Source: Mucidula mucida
Taxonomy: Eukaryota; Basidiomycota; Agaricomycetes; Agaricales; Physalacriaceae
Direction of reading: 5' to 3'
Assembly (NCBI GenBank): GCA_015501055.1
Contig: JADNYV010000053.1
Coordinates: 1-64,000 of the forward strand
Length of the DNA: 64,000 bases
Of the stretch, positions 11,463-23,440 are shown one piece after another. Every line of letters begins with the position of its first letter. Position 1 is the first letter of the stretch. The notes beneath the pieces were generated by a model. The model did no database searches, was not told the origin of the DNA, and worked only from the letters and a program-made list of their open reading frames with translations. Position numbers and translations under genes: made by a program.

Positions 11463-12004
11463 TCACTTTTCTATCCACTTGTTCCCATCCCAAGCCACCT
11501 CCATAGTCCATTTTCCCTCCTCCATCCACTGATCGCCCAGAAACGCATCCCACCAGCGAACGTGCAGCTCGCCCTGCGGGTCCGTGTAATACCCCGCGAC
11601 GCGCGGATCGGGGCCCAGATATTCGTGTCTAACACCCATTATTGAAGGGATGCAGGAAAACAGATGGAAATCGCGTACCTCCGCTCATCAACGCTATCCG
11701 CATGCACATAGTTAACCCTCCCCTTTCCTCCCTTGGCCTCCTCGGCGTAAAACCGGTACACGGCGTGGTTCACGTCCTCGCCCGGGAACACGGTCTTGGT
11801 CGCGAGGCCGTCGCGCGCGAGGTAGGAGAGCGGGAGGTGCACGCGCGTGCGCGAAGGGGCGAAGAAGCGGTCGAGCGGCCAGCGGTTGACGGGCCACGCG
11901 CTCGCGCGGCGCTGGGCTGTGTAGTCTTGTGCGCTCTTTTTCTGTGTTGCGTGATCTGCGGGGAGTGCTAAGGAGGGGACGGGGTGTTCTCGTTTGACCA
12001 TCAT
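11463..12004 (-). CDS. Hypothetical protein, at least two exons; 5' end unresolved
   Basis: A strongly coding-like minus-strand pair: an upstream exon (…RFFAPSRTRVHLPLSYL…, ending …ADSVDERR near 11681) joined across a short intron (GTACGC…TTAG) to a last exon beginning HEYLGPDPRVAGYY and ending at TGA 11463-11465. The last exon is Trp-rich and acidic (VRWWDAFLGDQWMEEG). An ATG-ATG at 12004-11999 is in frame, but the true start may lie further upstream. Another coding-like block (LFNSPPYELTNTIVDRVADG, near 12490-12575, ending at a GTATGA donor) may be an earlier exon. Length about 160 residues as drawn. Family not recognised. Confidence 0.5.
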
Positions 12005-12580
12005 CGCGATACGGATAGGGATAAAATTTGGCCTTGTCGCGTGGCATGTGATCGAGTCAGAGAGTCCGACAAGACCACGTGTGCCAGCGCGTCTGGACTC
12101 TGGCCCATCCTCATTGTGCCCATCGTTTGAGATTGAAGGGAAAAAAATAGCAAGCAGCTGTAATCGGGCTGCATAGTAAAAGCTGAATAAAGAAGAATTC
12201 ATTGAACACATATTCACGCACCTTAGACCGAGCAAGAGTTGTGCTAAAAGACATGCCATCATGTTCATCATGGGAGAGTCAAACCACTGCGCCATCCTCC
12301 CATGATTTACCGTAGACGAAAAATGGTCCATGATGCTTCCAGTCCAGCTGCCCCCTGTTCACAAAGAAGAGAGAGTGAACAACAGCACATCGAGAGGTAG
12401 CAGCCGCCAGTCGATCTCTTTGCAACTGCGTCGCATGTAGTATGTCCAAGTCCAGTCTGGCAAGAAATCCAGCATCATACAAGCATGCGAATCCTCGCCG
12501 TGTAGTTGCCGTCGGCGACGCGGTCGACGATGGTGTTCGTGAGTTCGTAGGGTGGGCTGTTAAAGAGGCAGTATCTTTGC

Positions 12581-13044
12581 AGAGCAATTCACGGCAGCCA
12601 TTGCAGTACTACCGCCACCTGGAGAGAACGAAGCAAGACACAGTGAATTGGAGGGTAATACCGAAAGACAGCGAGATAAACGCAGGGTAGCGGGAAAAGA
12701 ACAAAAGCAACAGATGCCGCGACTTTCTACGTCTTTGTAAAAGACGAACCGGCTGCACACTTCATCGGAAGGACTTGACAAGCTTGAAGTAAGGGAAGTC
12801 CCATTTATTGCTTGTCGGCTACAAGTAGAATATAGTCTAAATTTTGCAACGAGAAAAAACTTCGAATGCTTACTTGGGTACAAGTCTACGACCAATCCAT
12901 CGTTATACGAAATGAGTTGTCAAGAAAAAGATTACTACCGAATACATACTGGGTGACAGACACACCGTAGGCTTGCATAGTTGTAACGTACACATACTTT
13001 ATAACAATTAGTCGATAATAGTAACCACCGCCAACGCCTACCCA
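12581..13044. other. Intergenic, nothing recognised
   Basis: AT-rich stretch between the hypothetical gene and the 3' end of UBA2. It probably contains the UBA2 3' UTR. No conserved frame or repeat seen. Confidence 0.4.
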
Positions 13045-15447
13045 TCAATCAATCTCAATGATATCGTCCTCGAGCATGTCATCAGCACCGTCCATAACGA
13101 TGAGCCCATCATCTTCTAGCCGCTGCTTCTTGCTCGGACTGCTCAGCTCCAGTCTCGCTCGTTTCGACGGAGGTTCCTCCCCGTCAGTCGGGGCAGGTCT
13201 TTTCCGTGAAATCTTCACAGGCGTTTCTGGCGCCACAGGAGCCTTCTTGGGTGCTGGCGGAGGCTTGGGTAGAACCGACGGAAGAATGAATGGAGGCGCA
13301 TCTGCTGGATGTGATTCCCTGAAGATAATCTGTCAGATGCTGGTGAATTTCGAAAAGTAAACACGCACGGTAATGCAGCCAGTGCAACTGTGATAGTACC
13401 GAGTTCGCCGTCTTCGTCTACAATCGACAAGAACTTGCCTCGAGTGACGTTGAGGCTCTCCAGCGTCCGCTCGTGGTTGTCGTTCCATTCCGGATCACTC
13501 AGCACACGCTTGTCTTCGTACACGCTCACTTCCCGGTCGTCGTCACCCATGACGCCCTTCACAACATCACCCAGACGGGTCCGTGAAGGATCACACAGCA
13601 CCTTTGTGTACGTGTCGCGGCAGATTCCACAGAACGGATTCGGACCGACCAGCTGTATCGTGCTCAATGGCACATTAGGCTTATTCGCAAGGATGTGCAC
13701 GCTTCGTAGTTTGTTGTAGGCCTTGCGAAGCAGGTTTAGGGCCTGGAGAACGATGAGGCCCGATACAATAGCGTTCGTGGTCGCAATTGCAGGTATGATG
13801 TTGCCGGCCATTTCTAACAAAAAATGAAGTCAGTTTGGAACAACGAAACGACTAAATGGCTACCTTTGACCTCCCAGCGTGTCTTGCCATCGATACCATA
13901 GGCCGCTGAACGGAGATTGGATGAAGCTGTTACAAAATCGAGGGTATCGTCGTCGTCCTTATCAAAGGAAATGGTTTCCTCGCCCTGTTGCAGTCGCGAG
14001 GCCAGTCGTTGGGTGCTACAAATGATCTATCATAAACGTGTCCTCTTCACACATAGAACGAACTGACCTGGAGACAAACAGTGATACATTGTCTTTTAGG
14101 GACAGTGCCCGCTGGTCTTTAATCGCAGCAGGAGTACTGCCATTCGTCGGTGCAGAGCCATTCACGACAGGCTGTCCATTAGATTGGCCATTAGTGGGCG
14201 GCGCGTTTTGCCTCAAGCTAAACGTGCCGTCCATGATACCATCAAAGTCTAAGGGAACGGGGGGCGTTCTCGACCGCCACATATCAGACATAGCGAGGAG
14301 ATTGCGAATGTCGGTATTGAATATCTGGACGCCTCGGGTGAGCAACGCCAGCGAAAGCAAGAAGCAACAAACCTTCTCGAATACCAATCTTGAGGCAGCA
14401 TTTGCTTCAGAAGGCGTTCTCAGCGCTTTCCGCACCGCCTGGAATGCTTGCGCTTGTTCCCGAAGAGTGGCAATCTCCTGTGCTTCAAGGCAATCAATGA
14501 TATGCTCGTCTTGGGGTGAGAGGTATACAAACCATTTTCACCCTGCTTCTCCGCGTCGTCTAATTCACCACTCGCATCTTCATCTTCACCGAACAGCTGA
14601 CTAGAGACCGCCGTTAGGCCAGGAGCTGAGTCCAGTATGTGACGTACCCCATGAGATAGCTCTTACTCCAAACTATACAATGTATGGGCTGACTGGGGGT
14701 AGAGCGAATAGTGCATACTGGGAAGGTCTTGGGCGTCGGTTTCGGTATACAGTCAAAGCATTCCGTGAGGTCCTAAGTGTGGCGCATAAGGCAATGGGCA
14801 TGCGTTCGGCGATAAGAACGTACCTTGACCAATGGCTGTACTTGTCCGAGGTATCCGGCGGTCCCCGATTCGACGGAAGGAACGTTGGCGGCCATGCACA
14901 TCTTGTTGACATGTCTACGGGCATCTGGCCCGAGATGAATAACGACAACTTGGAGTCGAGGAACGCGTACCTAGGTTGTCCAAAGCGTTTAACACGATAT
15001 CAAAGCCTTGGAACCATTCAACATCGTACTCTGGCTCCTTGATATTTGCGAAAATTGGTGTTATTTTGACATTCGGATTAAAGGCGCCGGCAGTTTGGGC
15101 AGCAACCTGGCGCTAACATCAGAGTGGCGAAACGCTGAGAGAATTCTTCGATTTACCAAGGCTTTACTCTGTTTCACGTCCTTCTTCCGAAACAGAAACT
15201 GCCGGTTGAGATTGGATACGTCAATAGTATCCAGGTCCAGTAAAGTGATGTATCCAAAACCAGTCAAAACAATATTTTTTACTGGAAAAAGTCAGACAAT
15301 TCTAGTGTCAATCCACCTTTACCCACAAAGTTCGCATCCAATGCCACCAGCGCCGACGAGGAGAACTTTGGTATCCGGTAAACGCGCAAAAAGTTCCGGG
15401 CCGAGGATGGCTTTCGCGTGGACTGTACGACGAGACGCGCTTGACAT
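13045..15447 (-). CDS. UBA2: SUMO-activating enzyme catalytic subunit (Uba2)
   Basis: Multi-exon minus-strand gene. It begins with the adenylation nucleotide motif [13 protein letters not shown], continues across a short intron to [20 protein letters not shown], and contains the E1 catalytic-cysteine region TFPVCTIRS followed by QPIHCIVW (around 14680-14790). It goes on with a CGIC zinc-binding pair and the ubiquitin-fold-domain region, and ends in a basic NLS-like segment (SRKRP…SKRARLE) and an acidic tail. Uba2 pairs with Aos1 to activate SUMO in the nucleus and pass it to Ubc9; it is normally essential. The ATG at 15447 is chosen; an upstream in-frame extension begins with a His run just 5' of the conserved part and is unlikely. 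About 60-bp introns interrupt it repeatedly. No disabling change seen. Confidence 0.9.
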
Positions 15448-15689
15448 TGGAGCGTAGTTAGGCGGTCGTAATGGGCCACAGCGACCAGTAAGGAAGACTA
15501 GTAGGTGATGATGGTGGTTACTGGTCAAGACGCGATGAGGAGCGTGTGACTCCTCGTCACGAAGCTGTTATGACCACGTGAGTATGACCCACTTCCGCTC
15601 TCCCGTCGATGTTCTACTCGTTGCTTGGCTCTGCAAGAACTAACGAAACGCATCAATCAAAGGCTCTGTGGTTGGCACGTAAAATACGT

Positions 15690-15824
15690 TAGATCTGCTG
15701 CCAACTTGTCCCACATTTCCGGAATTGGTAATTGCAGTCACGACGCGAACAAAGGCAAGAGCGCATGCAATCAATTATATAATGTGACTTTCCTCTGTCA
15801 TTGTCCACAAGTACACCATCTACT
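15690..15824 (+). promoter_or_regulatory. Promoter of FunK1 copy B
   Basis: GGTAATTGCAGTCACGAC, AACAAAGGC and TATATAA (about 15776-15782), followed by TGACTTTCCTCTGTCATTG, match the block before copies A and K. The start ATG (15825) is about 45 bp downstream of the TATA-like box. The promoter was therefore kept while the first exons were lost. Confidence 0.55.
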
Positions 15825-17811
15825 ATGGAGATTATCTCCCAGACATCGCGAATTGCGACCGCGCAGAGGACTCTAACTCCTCGAAAATCAATGCCTAAAC
15901 TTGGAGTTGATAGTCGTCCCCTTGTTGCGCAGTGCGTTGTTCTCATAGCCTCCACGACAGCACTAGACGTCGTAACTCGCGCAACAAGGGTCTTGGCCGT
16001 GCAAGACCTCGAAAATAACGACCAGCCCATTGGTAAAACCAAGGTGTTAAAGGACGTCTGGCTTTACTGCGATGCTCAATCGGAAGAGGTTGACATCTTC
16101 GCCGCGCTTAAAGAATTAGACGCAATCGGTGGTCCGAAGGACCAGCGTCCCCTGAGGACTGCTGCGAAGTGGACCACTGTGAAAGGCAGCCGTGGGCAAA
16201 TGGAAAACAAGGATACTGGTGGCGTAAAAACCGCAGCGCGAGCTCCATCTCCAGCACCTCACGAGGCGAATAAACCCGTCTACCCGGACGCTCAGCGAAT
16301 ACATCGGCGGATCGTTTTCGAAGAGGAAGGCGTAACCTTATACGCCATTCACGACTACGGCCACTTCGCTCTTGGACTTGCTCAGCTTGTTCATGGTACG
16401 TTCTTAATCTTAAAACGTTGTCACTTACTCACCTACTGCATTAGGGCTTGATCGCATGCGCTTGGCTGGATTAGTTCATGGAAATATAAACCCTGGGAAT
16501 TGCCTATGGCACTTAAATGAACGCCACATCAAGATATCCGATCTTGAGTATGCGCGCCGTTATGACTCTCAAGGCAAGTCGGCTCTACCCCTCACCGTAA
16601 GTCATCATGACTACCTTCCACTTTTTGTATTGAGCCTTTCTTAGGGTACCCCCGGATTTATGGCCGTCGAGTATCAGTCCTTACTTCATCGTTTCCAACC
16701 GAATGCCACGCCGCAGGAGCCTCCTTCGGTATATGATCTCATGAATGATCTCATGGAGGAGAATCAGCCGCACCAGGAGCGTTCATGGTTCCGCTTCAAT
16801 TTCCTGCACGATCTAGAATCTGTCTTATGGATCCTTCTCTCGCATCTCCTCACCACCGTTCCTACTTGCCTCCACGCAGATGACCCGGATATCGTCAAAA
16901 GCCATCAAGAGATCCTCGAGCTCTACGATCAACTATTTGACGGTTCCCTCAAAGGCTCCGTCGAACGTCGTGAGTTCATTCAACAAGTCACAGCTCCAGT
17001 ACCGAATCATTTCTCACGAGCGGGGGACGTGCTAAAGACCTTTTACGAAAAGGCCAATGCATCCGCTCTGTGCAAAGTTATGGCTGCATTTGCGTATCTC
17101 GTACGTTCCTGCTACATGCCAGTAGAATCTACGATTCCGGTAGTCCTTGCGGGGCAGGATTCTCCGTGCTGGGACCCCGTTTATTTCAAAGAAAAGTATT
17201 ATCGTGACATTCACAAGGTGTTCATGACAATACATCGTGCCATGGTTGGGGTGGAGTATCATGCTGGCAAGGCGCTCGAGAAGGCACCTTCACCCGCCGG
17301 CGCGCACGAGAACAACGAAGAAGTCCCGCAGTCTGAGGAGAACAACGAGGAAGTCGCACCGAACCCAGAACCTGGTCCATCACAACCTCGCAAACGTCGT
17401 GCTGAAAACACCATCGACGAGGAGCCCGCCAAAAAGTCCAAGAGCGGCACGCGTGCTGGGACATCGCGCTCTGGGAAACGACGCGCTGAAGATGACGTTG
17501 AGCCGGAGACCACTAAAAAGGCAAAGGGCGCTCCAGCTGCAGCGGATGAACCGCCTAGACGGTCATTGAGGACTAAGACTGCAGCTTCATCCGGTGCTGC
17601 AAAAGGGCGCAAAGCACCTGCGAGGAAGACGAAGCAAGCGGCCGGGCCTCCTACGGCGAGTTCTTCTCGTCAGCCATCCGGGGCAGGTAGTAGCGCCGCG
17701 GCGGGTACATCTGGTCAGGCCGCTGCCGGTCCCTCTCGCCCACCCCGAGCGAAAAGAGTGGTGGAGTCTAGTGACCGGACGCTGAGGAGCGCGAAGAAGG
17801 ACAAGGCTTAA
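15825..17811 (+). CDS. FunK1-type copy B: N-truncated probable pseudokinase, open frame
   Basis: Three exons (15825-16395, 16445-16596, 16645-17811) join in frame to 629 residues. Against copy A, exons 1-2 and the start of exon 3 (about 310 residues) are missing, and about 45 unrelated N-terminal residues follow the ATG. The frame is otherwise open to the same C-terminus. The VLKDVW lysine is kept (K about 76), but the catalytic loop reads HGNINPGN instead of HRDISPGN: the catalytic Asp is Asn (N204) and the preceding Arg is Gly. SDLE and GTPGFMAVEY remain. Catalysis is therefore unlikely, and a regulatory or decoy role is possible but unproven. The tail carries the same Lys/Arg-rich clusters. 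Open frame across three exons in a family full of frameshifted copies argues for recent or current constraint. Confidence 0.75.
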
Positions 17812-18020
17812 GGATTGGACGTGATGGAGTGCTGTGTGGCGGCGATGTCAGTCAGACCTGATTCTTTATCTCAATTTTGATGTACTTTTACAGTGGTTGT
17901 ACGCCTTGGCTCCATTTCTATGATCTCATTGTATGACACTACTCTGTATATCTCTGTATATCACTGTGTCTATCTATATGCACTTTGTTTATCTATCAAG
18001 ATTACTTTGAGGCCGAACCT
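17812..18020. repeat. FunK1 3' flank (copy B version)
   Basis: Matches the start of the flanks after copies A, C and K (GGCGATGTCAGTCAGA…, then a TATCTATATGCACTTTG stretch). Similarity stops near 18015, where a palindrome-rich insertion begins. Confidence 0.6.
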
Positions 18021-18145
18021 TATCAGGGCTCGCCATCGCAACCGTACGATACGGTTTACGGGTACTGTACATACGGTAAGCCGTACCGTACCGTAAAGTG
18101 CCTCAATGTGCACCATACGGTTACGGGTACGGTACGGGTCGTGAC
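18021..18145. repeat. TACGG/CCGTA palindromic cluster
   Basis: Dense, mutually inverted copies of ACGG(T)TAC and GTACCGT over about 100 bp, absent from the corresponding flank of copies A, C and K. It begins with CAGGGCTCG, as some short hAT-like elements do, but I could not find a matching right end. It could be a truncated miniature element. Confidence 0.5.
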
Positions 18146-18169
18146 TATCTCTGCAATGAGGAACATTGG

Positions 18170-18776
18170 GTCAACGTGGTTACCTTATGAAGGAGGGAAC
18201 ACAATAGTAGAATGCATAAATGCACCAGTCAGGCTGGGTCTATCGATGTCCTACTCAATGCTTGGCTTTGGAGGAGCTAACGAGACGCATAAATTAAAAT
18301 CTCAACGCATAGGTATATTGACCCGGATTCCATCGAAATTTCAGAAATGTACACTAGAGTAGGGAGGTAAGTAAGCAGAGCTTTGACCCAGTAGCGATTC
18401 ATGGACATCTCTACCTCCGCCAGGTGAGAGTCACGAATGTGGGATCCATGAATGACGAGTATGAGTATGAGTGTTGGCGGATGAGACGTAGAGCTGCGAT
18501 CTCGGCGTCACTGCGACATCCAGGTAATGTCGCTTTAACGTAGAACTTCTTGTACAAGCCAGTGACTAGCGCATGTTAGCGAGAAAATTATCAGATGGAA
18601 AGGGACCCACGTTTCCAGAAAGCATGGGCAATCGCACGGCCATACCAACGCAAACTGTACGAGCAATTCATCAGGACAAAGTAGGGTCGAACCAAGCGAT
18701 GTTTCAGGAGAAATCAACGGTTCCCCGGACGTGCCGTCCACGTTTGAGTCACTGTCCGTCGGTCAAAGGACTTCAT
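18170..18776 (-). pseudogene. APH-family phosphotransferase remnant (5' exon plus 3' flank, centre deleted)
   Basis: The right part (about 18480-18776) matches the first exon and start of the second exon of the APH-like gene at 23441-24382, with an ATG at 18776. A stop follows after about 20 codons. The left part (18170-18420) matches that gene's downstream flank. The kinase core with HND and DWE motifs is deleted. It holds the same place after a FunK1 copy as the other two APH copies. Confidence 0.65.
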
Positions 18777-19544
18777 CGCGAAAAGATAGAATACTGCCAA
18801 TGACTCTGGCGTAAATCAGCTGCTTGATCAGACGTTATGTCCAAGTTTAGTATGTTCAGATTGACAAAGGGCGCGCCCAGCTAATATTAGCAGTTACGGC
18901 TGGCTAAGAAGTATGATATTTGATACCGGCTCTCTACGTGACATGTACTTACTGACCTCGGTGCCTAAGTTTAGAAAGAAAATTTGACGCAGGCGATGAA
19001 GCCCGCGAAGGAGAACGCGCTGGTATGGGGAGTGCGATGGCGTAAGACGAAGGCGCCTTCGCTGCCTGCTAGGCTCCACTCTAGCGTTATAGCAGTTGTT
19101 TTCGAAATGGGCTGCGTTGTGGCGATGAATGGCAAAGTGATAGCATTGTCAGGCTTACCGATACCCAATCGGATGCGTTCGCTGGTAGGAAGCGTTGGTC
19201 CAAGATGGAGTCAAGTTGACATCCGACCCGGCGGCAAGCACTGGCAGAATGGAAGGTCAATGCTCGATGTCCCGACAGAGCTGATTCTTAGCTGAAGTCG
19301 CCTTTTCAGCCGTGTGCCTAGTCTCGACACGTAATTCAGTGAGAGCAATGGGAATATCTGGTGTAGTTAGTGAGGGGTATGGGGCGTTCCAAATGTAGTA
19401 ACAGAAGGAGCATGTGACTCCACTCTGAACCTGTTGACAACTCGGCCAAACAGATCGGGACTTGGCAATTACAGTCACGACACGAATAACTTTATAGGAA
19501 CGCAATTTCCTCTATCGCCGGTCAACTTCTTGAATCAACAAACC
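18777..19544. repeat. Unit spacer and promoter of FunK1 copy C
   Basis: Near-copy of 24383-25094 and 56025-56739. It has no reliable gene. The right part carries CATGTGACTC…CTGAACCTGTTGACAACTCGGCC and TTTATAGGAA (19491-19500), about 45 bp before the copy C ATG, so it is the promoter region. Confidence 0.65.
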
Positions 19545-22507
19545 ATGAATAGGAGAGGTGCTCAAGATTATGGCCTAGACGATCAGCGCGCCGCTTTGAC
19601 GCCTTCTACCACAAGTCACACCGTGCAGGTCCCGGTCGACGTTTATTTCTCCACTTACCAGTCGGATATCCTACCATCTGCCCTTGAAACGGAGGACCTG
19701 ATCTCCTGGGTGGAGGACGAACTGAAGAAGGCCAAAACCTTGAACACGAAGAGCTGGCGCAGTACAAGCATCAGGAGAACGGTCACGGAAGATGATACAT
19801 ACAAAGGCCTAGCACCTATCACAGAGAAAATCCACGACCTTTGCATGGCCTGGAACAAGAAGAAGCACACGACTAAACTGCCCAAACGCACGACCCGTTT
19901 AATCTGCCGTCCGAACCATGAAATCGCCTCTGAGGCGGGCAGAGGGTCCATGAAGACCGATGCACTTTTTGTCCTGATGGAGTCGCGCGACGGCGGCGAC
20001 GTAGCTGACAAGAAAGTCGAGACTTGTGACATCGCGGGCGTAATGGAGGCCAAGCTGCATATGAGGGACAGAGGAACTGTGGGTAGTCTTGAATTTCTAT
20101 CGTCCATCTTTGATTTGCTTCTAGAACGAGGACGAAGTGGTTGTCGCCATCAGCCACATTCTGTTCAATGATCCAAGCCGCCGATTTGTGTTGTCCTTCA
20201 CCGTCGAGGGCAACATGATGCGGTTCTGGTACTTCTCCAGATCGCACATCGCCGTATCTGATGAATTCGATCACCACGCGGTAAGTTGACTTGCATTGAC
20301 TCGGGCGTATTGGCTCATCGCTGTTTAAGAACCCGAGGGACTTCATTCGATTCATTATTTTCATGATGTTCTCTCCGCTTGAGAGACTCGGTTACGATCC
20401 GACAGTGATCCAAGTTCGAGACGAGAACAACCAGGTTCAGTACCAATTTACCGTCGGCAACAAGAAGTACCAGACTGTTCGCTGTATAGATGAATCCAAT
20501 GCGGTGGATTCATAACTCGCGCAACAAGGGTATGGGCGGTGCAAGAGCTTGACACTAACAACCGACCTATCGGTAAAACCAAGGTGTTGAAGGACGTCTG
20601 GCTTTACATCGATGCTCGATCGGAGAAGGACATTTACAACGAGATCTTCGGAGCGCTTGAGAATTGGACAAAATCGGCGTTTCGCCGGAGGAACGTCCTC
20701 CGACTAGCCTTGCCGGCGCAACCATGGCCGACGATGCGAAGCAGTACTTCATGACTATCTGGAGGATATCATTGTCCGGATCAATGGTCAGGATGACACC
20801 ACTGTTGCCACCCCAGCCAAGCGGTTGAGTACTGTTACACCCCACTTCCCACGCAGCCTATGCAAAACACGCCACCGTAGAAGGCGGGCGCCACACAAAA
20901 GATAAAGCGCCTGGTCCTGTGGTACTGGCGGCAAAAAGGCCTCTGAAACCTAAACCTGTGGCACCTTCTGCCAAGAACCCAGTTGTGTACCCCCACACTC
21001 AGCGCACTCACCGGCGGATCGTTTTCGCGGAGGAATGTCAATCCTTATACACCGTTGACGATTATGGTGACTTCACTCTTGGCCTAGCCCAGCTTGTATA
21101 TGGTATGTCGTAAATCTTTCACTATCTCCATTTCTCATATACCGCAGGTCTCGATTACATGCGTTTGGCCGGTTTCATTCATCGGGATATCAGTCCCGGT
21201 AACTGTCTGCTGTATATGAAGGACCGCCACATCAAGATATCCGATCTTGAGTATGCACGCCGTTATGACTCTCAAGGCAAGTCGGCTCTACCCCTCACTG
21301 TAAGTCATCATGACTACCTTCCACTTCTTGTATTGAGCCTTTCTTAGGGTACCCCCGGATTTATGGCCGTCGAGTATCAGTCCTTATTTCATCGTTGCAA
21401 ACCGGATGCCCCGCCGGACAGCCTCCTTCGGTAGATGATCTCATGGAGGGGAATCAGCCGCACCAGGAGCGTTCATGGTTCCGCTTCAATTTCCTGCACG
21501 ATCTGGAATCTGTATTATGGATCCTTCTCTCGCACCTCCTCACCACCGTCCCTAGTTGCCTTCATGCAGATGACCAGGATACCGTCGAAAGCCATCAAGC
21601 GGTCCTCAAACTTTACGATGAACTCTTTGACGGTTCCCTCAACGGCTCCGTCGAACGTCTTCAGTTCATTCTACAAGTCACAGCTCCAGTACCGAATCGT
21701 TTCTCACAGGCGGGGGACGTGCTAAAGACCTTTTACGAAAAGGCCAATGCAACCGCTCTGTTCAAAGTTATGGCTGCATTTGCGTATCTCGTACGTTCCT
21801 GCTACAAGCCAGTGGAATCTACGGTTCCGGTAGTCCTTGCGGGGCAGAATTCTCCGTGCTGGGACCCCGTTTATTTCAAAGAAAAGTATTATCGTGACAT
21901 TCACAAGGTGTTCATGACAATACATCGTGCCATGGTTGGGGTGGAGTATCATGCGGGCAAGGCGCTCGATAAGGCACCGGACGAGGAGGCCCCCCCTCCA
22001 CCAGCCGGCGCGCACGAGAACAACGAAGAAGTCCCGCAGGAGAACAACGAGGAAGTCACGCCAAACCCAGAGCCTGGCCCATCACAACCTCGCAAACGTC
22101 GTGCTGAAGACACCATGGAGCCCAACAAAAGGTCCAAGAACGGCACGCGTGCTGGGACATCGCGCTCTGGGAAACGACGCGCTGAAGACGACGTTGAGCC
22201 GGAGACCACTAAAAAGGCAAAGAGCACTCCAGTTCCAGCGGATGAGCCGCCTAGACGGACATTGAGGACTAAGAGTGGAGGTTCATCCGGTGCTGCAAAA
22301 GGGCGCAAGACCCCTGCGAGGAAGACGAAGCAAGCGGCGGCGAGTTCTTCTCGTCAGCCATCCGGGGCAGGTAGTAGCGCGGCGGCGGGTACATCTGGTC
22401 AGGCCGCTGCCGGTCCCTCTCGCCGACCCCGAGCGAAAAGAGTGGTGGAATCTAGTGATCGGAAGCTGAGGAGCGCAAGAAGGACGAGACGTAAAAAATG
22501 GACTTGA
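19545..22507 (+). pseudogene. FunK1-type kinase copy C, frameshifted mosaic
   Basis: The same five-exon layout as copy A can be traced from ATG 19545 to a stop at 22505-22507. Breaks include loss of two bases near 20513 (GTGGATTCATAAC versus GTGGATATCATAAC in copy L), one base near 20665, one near 20758, and a shift near 21411 after the GTPGFMAVEY equivalent. The HRDISPGN loop is intact. The first part (to about 20675) is like copy L, and from there on it is like copies A/K, so it is a recombinant. The basic tail is present, ending slightly differently. Confidence 0.8.
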
Positions 22508-22905
22508 TGGAGTGCTCAGTGTGGTGTGTGGCGGCGATGTCAGTCAGATGTGATTCTTTACCTCATTTATATGTACTTTTACAGTGGTTGTACGCATTGA
22601 CTCCATTTCTATGATATCCTTTTCAGACACGACTCTCTGTATATTACTGTGTCTATCTATATGCACTTTGTTTATCTATCAAGATGACTTTGGGCCGAAT
22701 CTTTATCGGTTTCGTATCAAATGATTCGGTTGGTTAGAATCAACGTTGCCTTGATAAAATGGCGATCTCGACATAACTCTTGTCCAACTTTCACTTCTCA
22801 TCGATTCGTTTAAGAATACCCTTCAAGAGCTCTCCAGCCCGTTCTCGCCAAGTTCTCGATTCCGCTCTTTTATCATTTTAAGCGCATGCTGTATGTTTGG
22901 TCGAA
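22508..22905. repeat. FunK1 3' flank (copy C)
   Basis: Nearly identical to 54114-54543 and, inverted, to 1-395. The homology with the K side continues into the APH gene region. Confidence 0.75.
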
Positions 22906-23440
22906 TGAATAGTGGTTAATATAACGTTGGCATTCCCCGGCTGATCGTGGCGTGTAGCCAAGCTTGTTGAAAATCGTATCTGCATAGAGGGGAGCCGCTG
23001 CGCTCGTGTTATCCGCTCTCTTTTCTCTTCCTCGCATTCATGAGAGGATGAAACAGTCGAAGAAGGAAAGCGCTGACTTTTCCTTCTATTCCGTAGTCGG
23101 GAACGCATCATGCCATCGGAGATTGGAGGTGCATGTGGCTTTGTTCGGAATGAAGAAGGGAACATAATAGTGAAATGCATGAATGCGCCAGTCAGACTGA
23201 GTCTATCGATGTTCTATCAATGCTTGGCTTCAGTGGAAGAGCTAACGAGACGCATAAATTAAAGTCTCAACGCATATATGTATATTGACCCGAATGCCAT
23301 CGAAATTCAGAAATGTACAGCAGAGTAGGGAGGTAAGTAAGCAGAGCTTTGACCCTGTAGGGATACATATACGACACAACCGGTGATCGTCAAGAATGTG
23401 CGTTCCATGAAGGACGATGTTATATGATCGCAGTAAAACC

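Noticed and set aside
15448..15528. Longer UBA2 start with a run of His codons
   Set aside because: The extension is unlike the conserved Uba2 N-terminus and the ATG at 15447 gives the expected length.
22878..23180. About 100-codon minus-strand frame, repeated at 54532-54831
   Set aside because: Both are in recently duplicated flanks, so similarity is not evidence of coding; no start context, splice pattern or domain.
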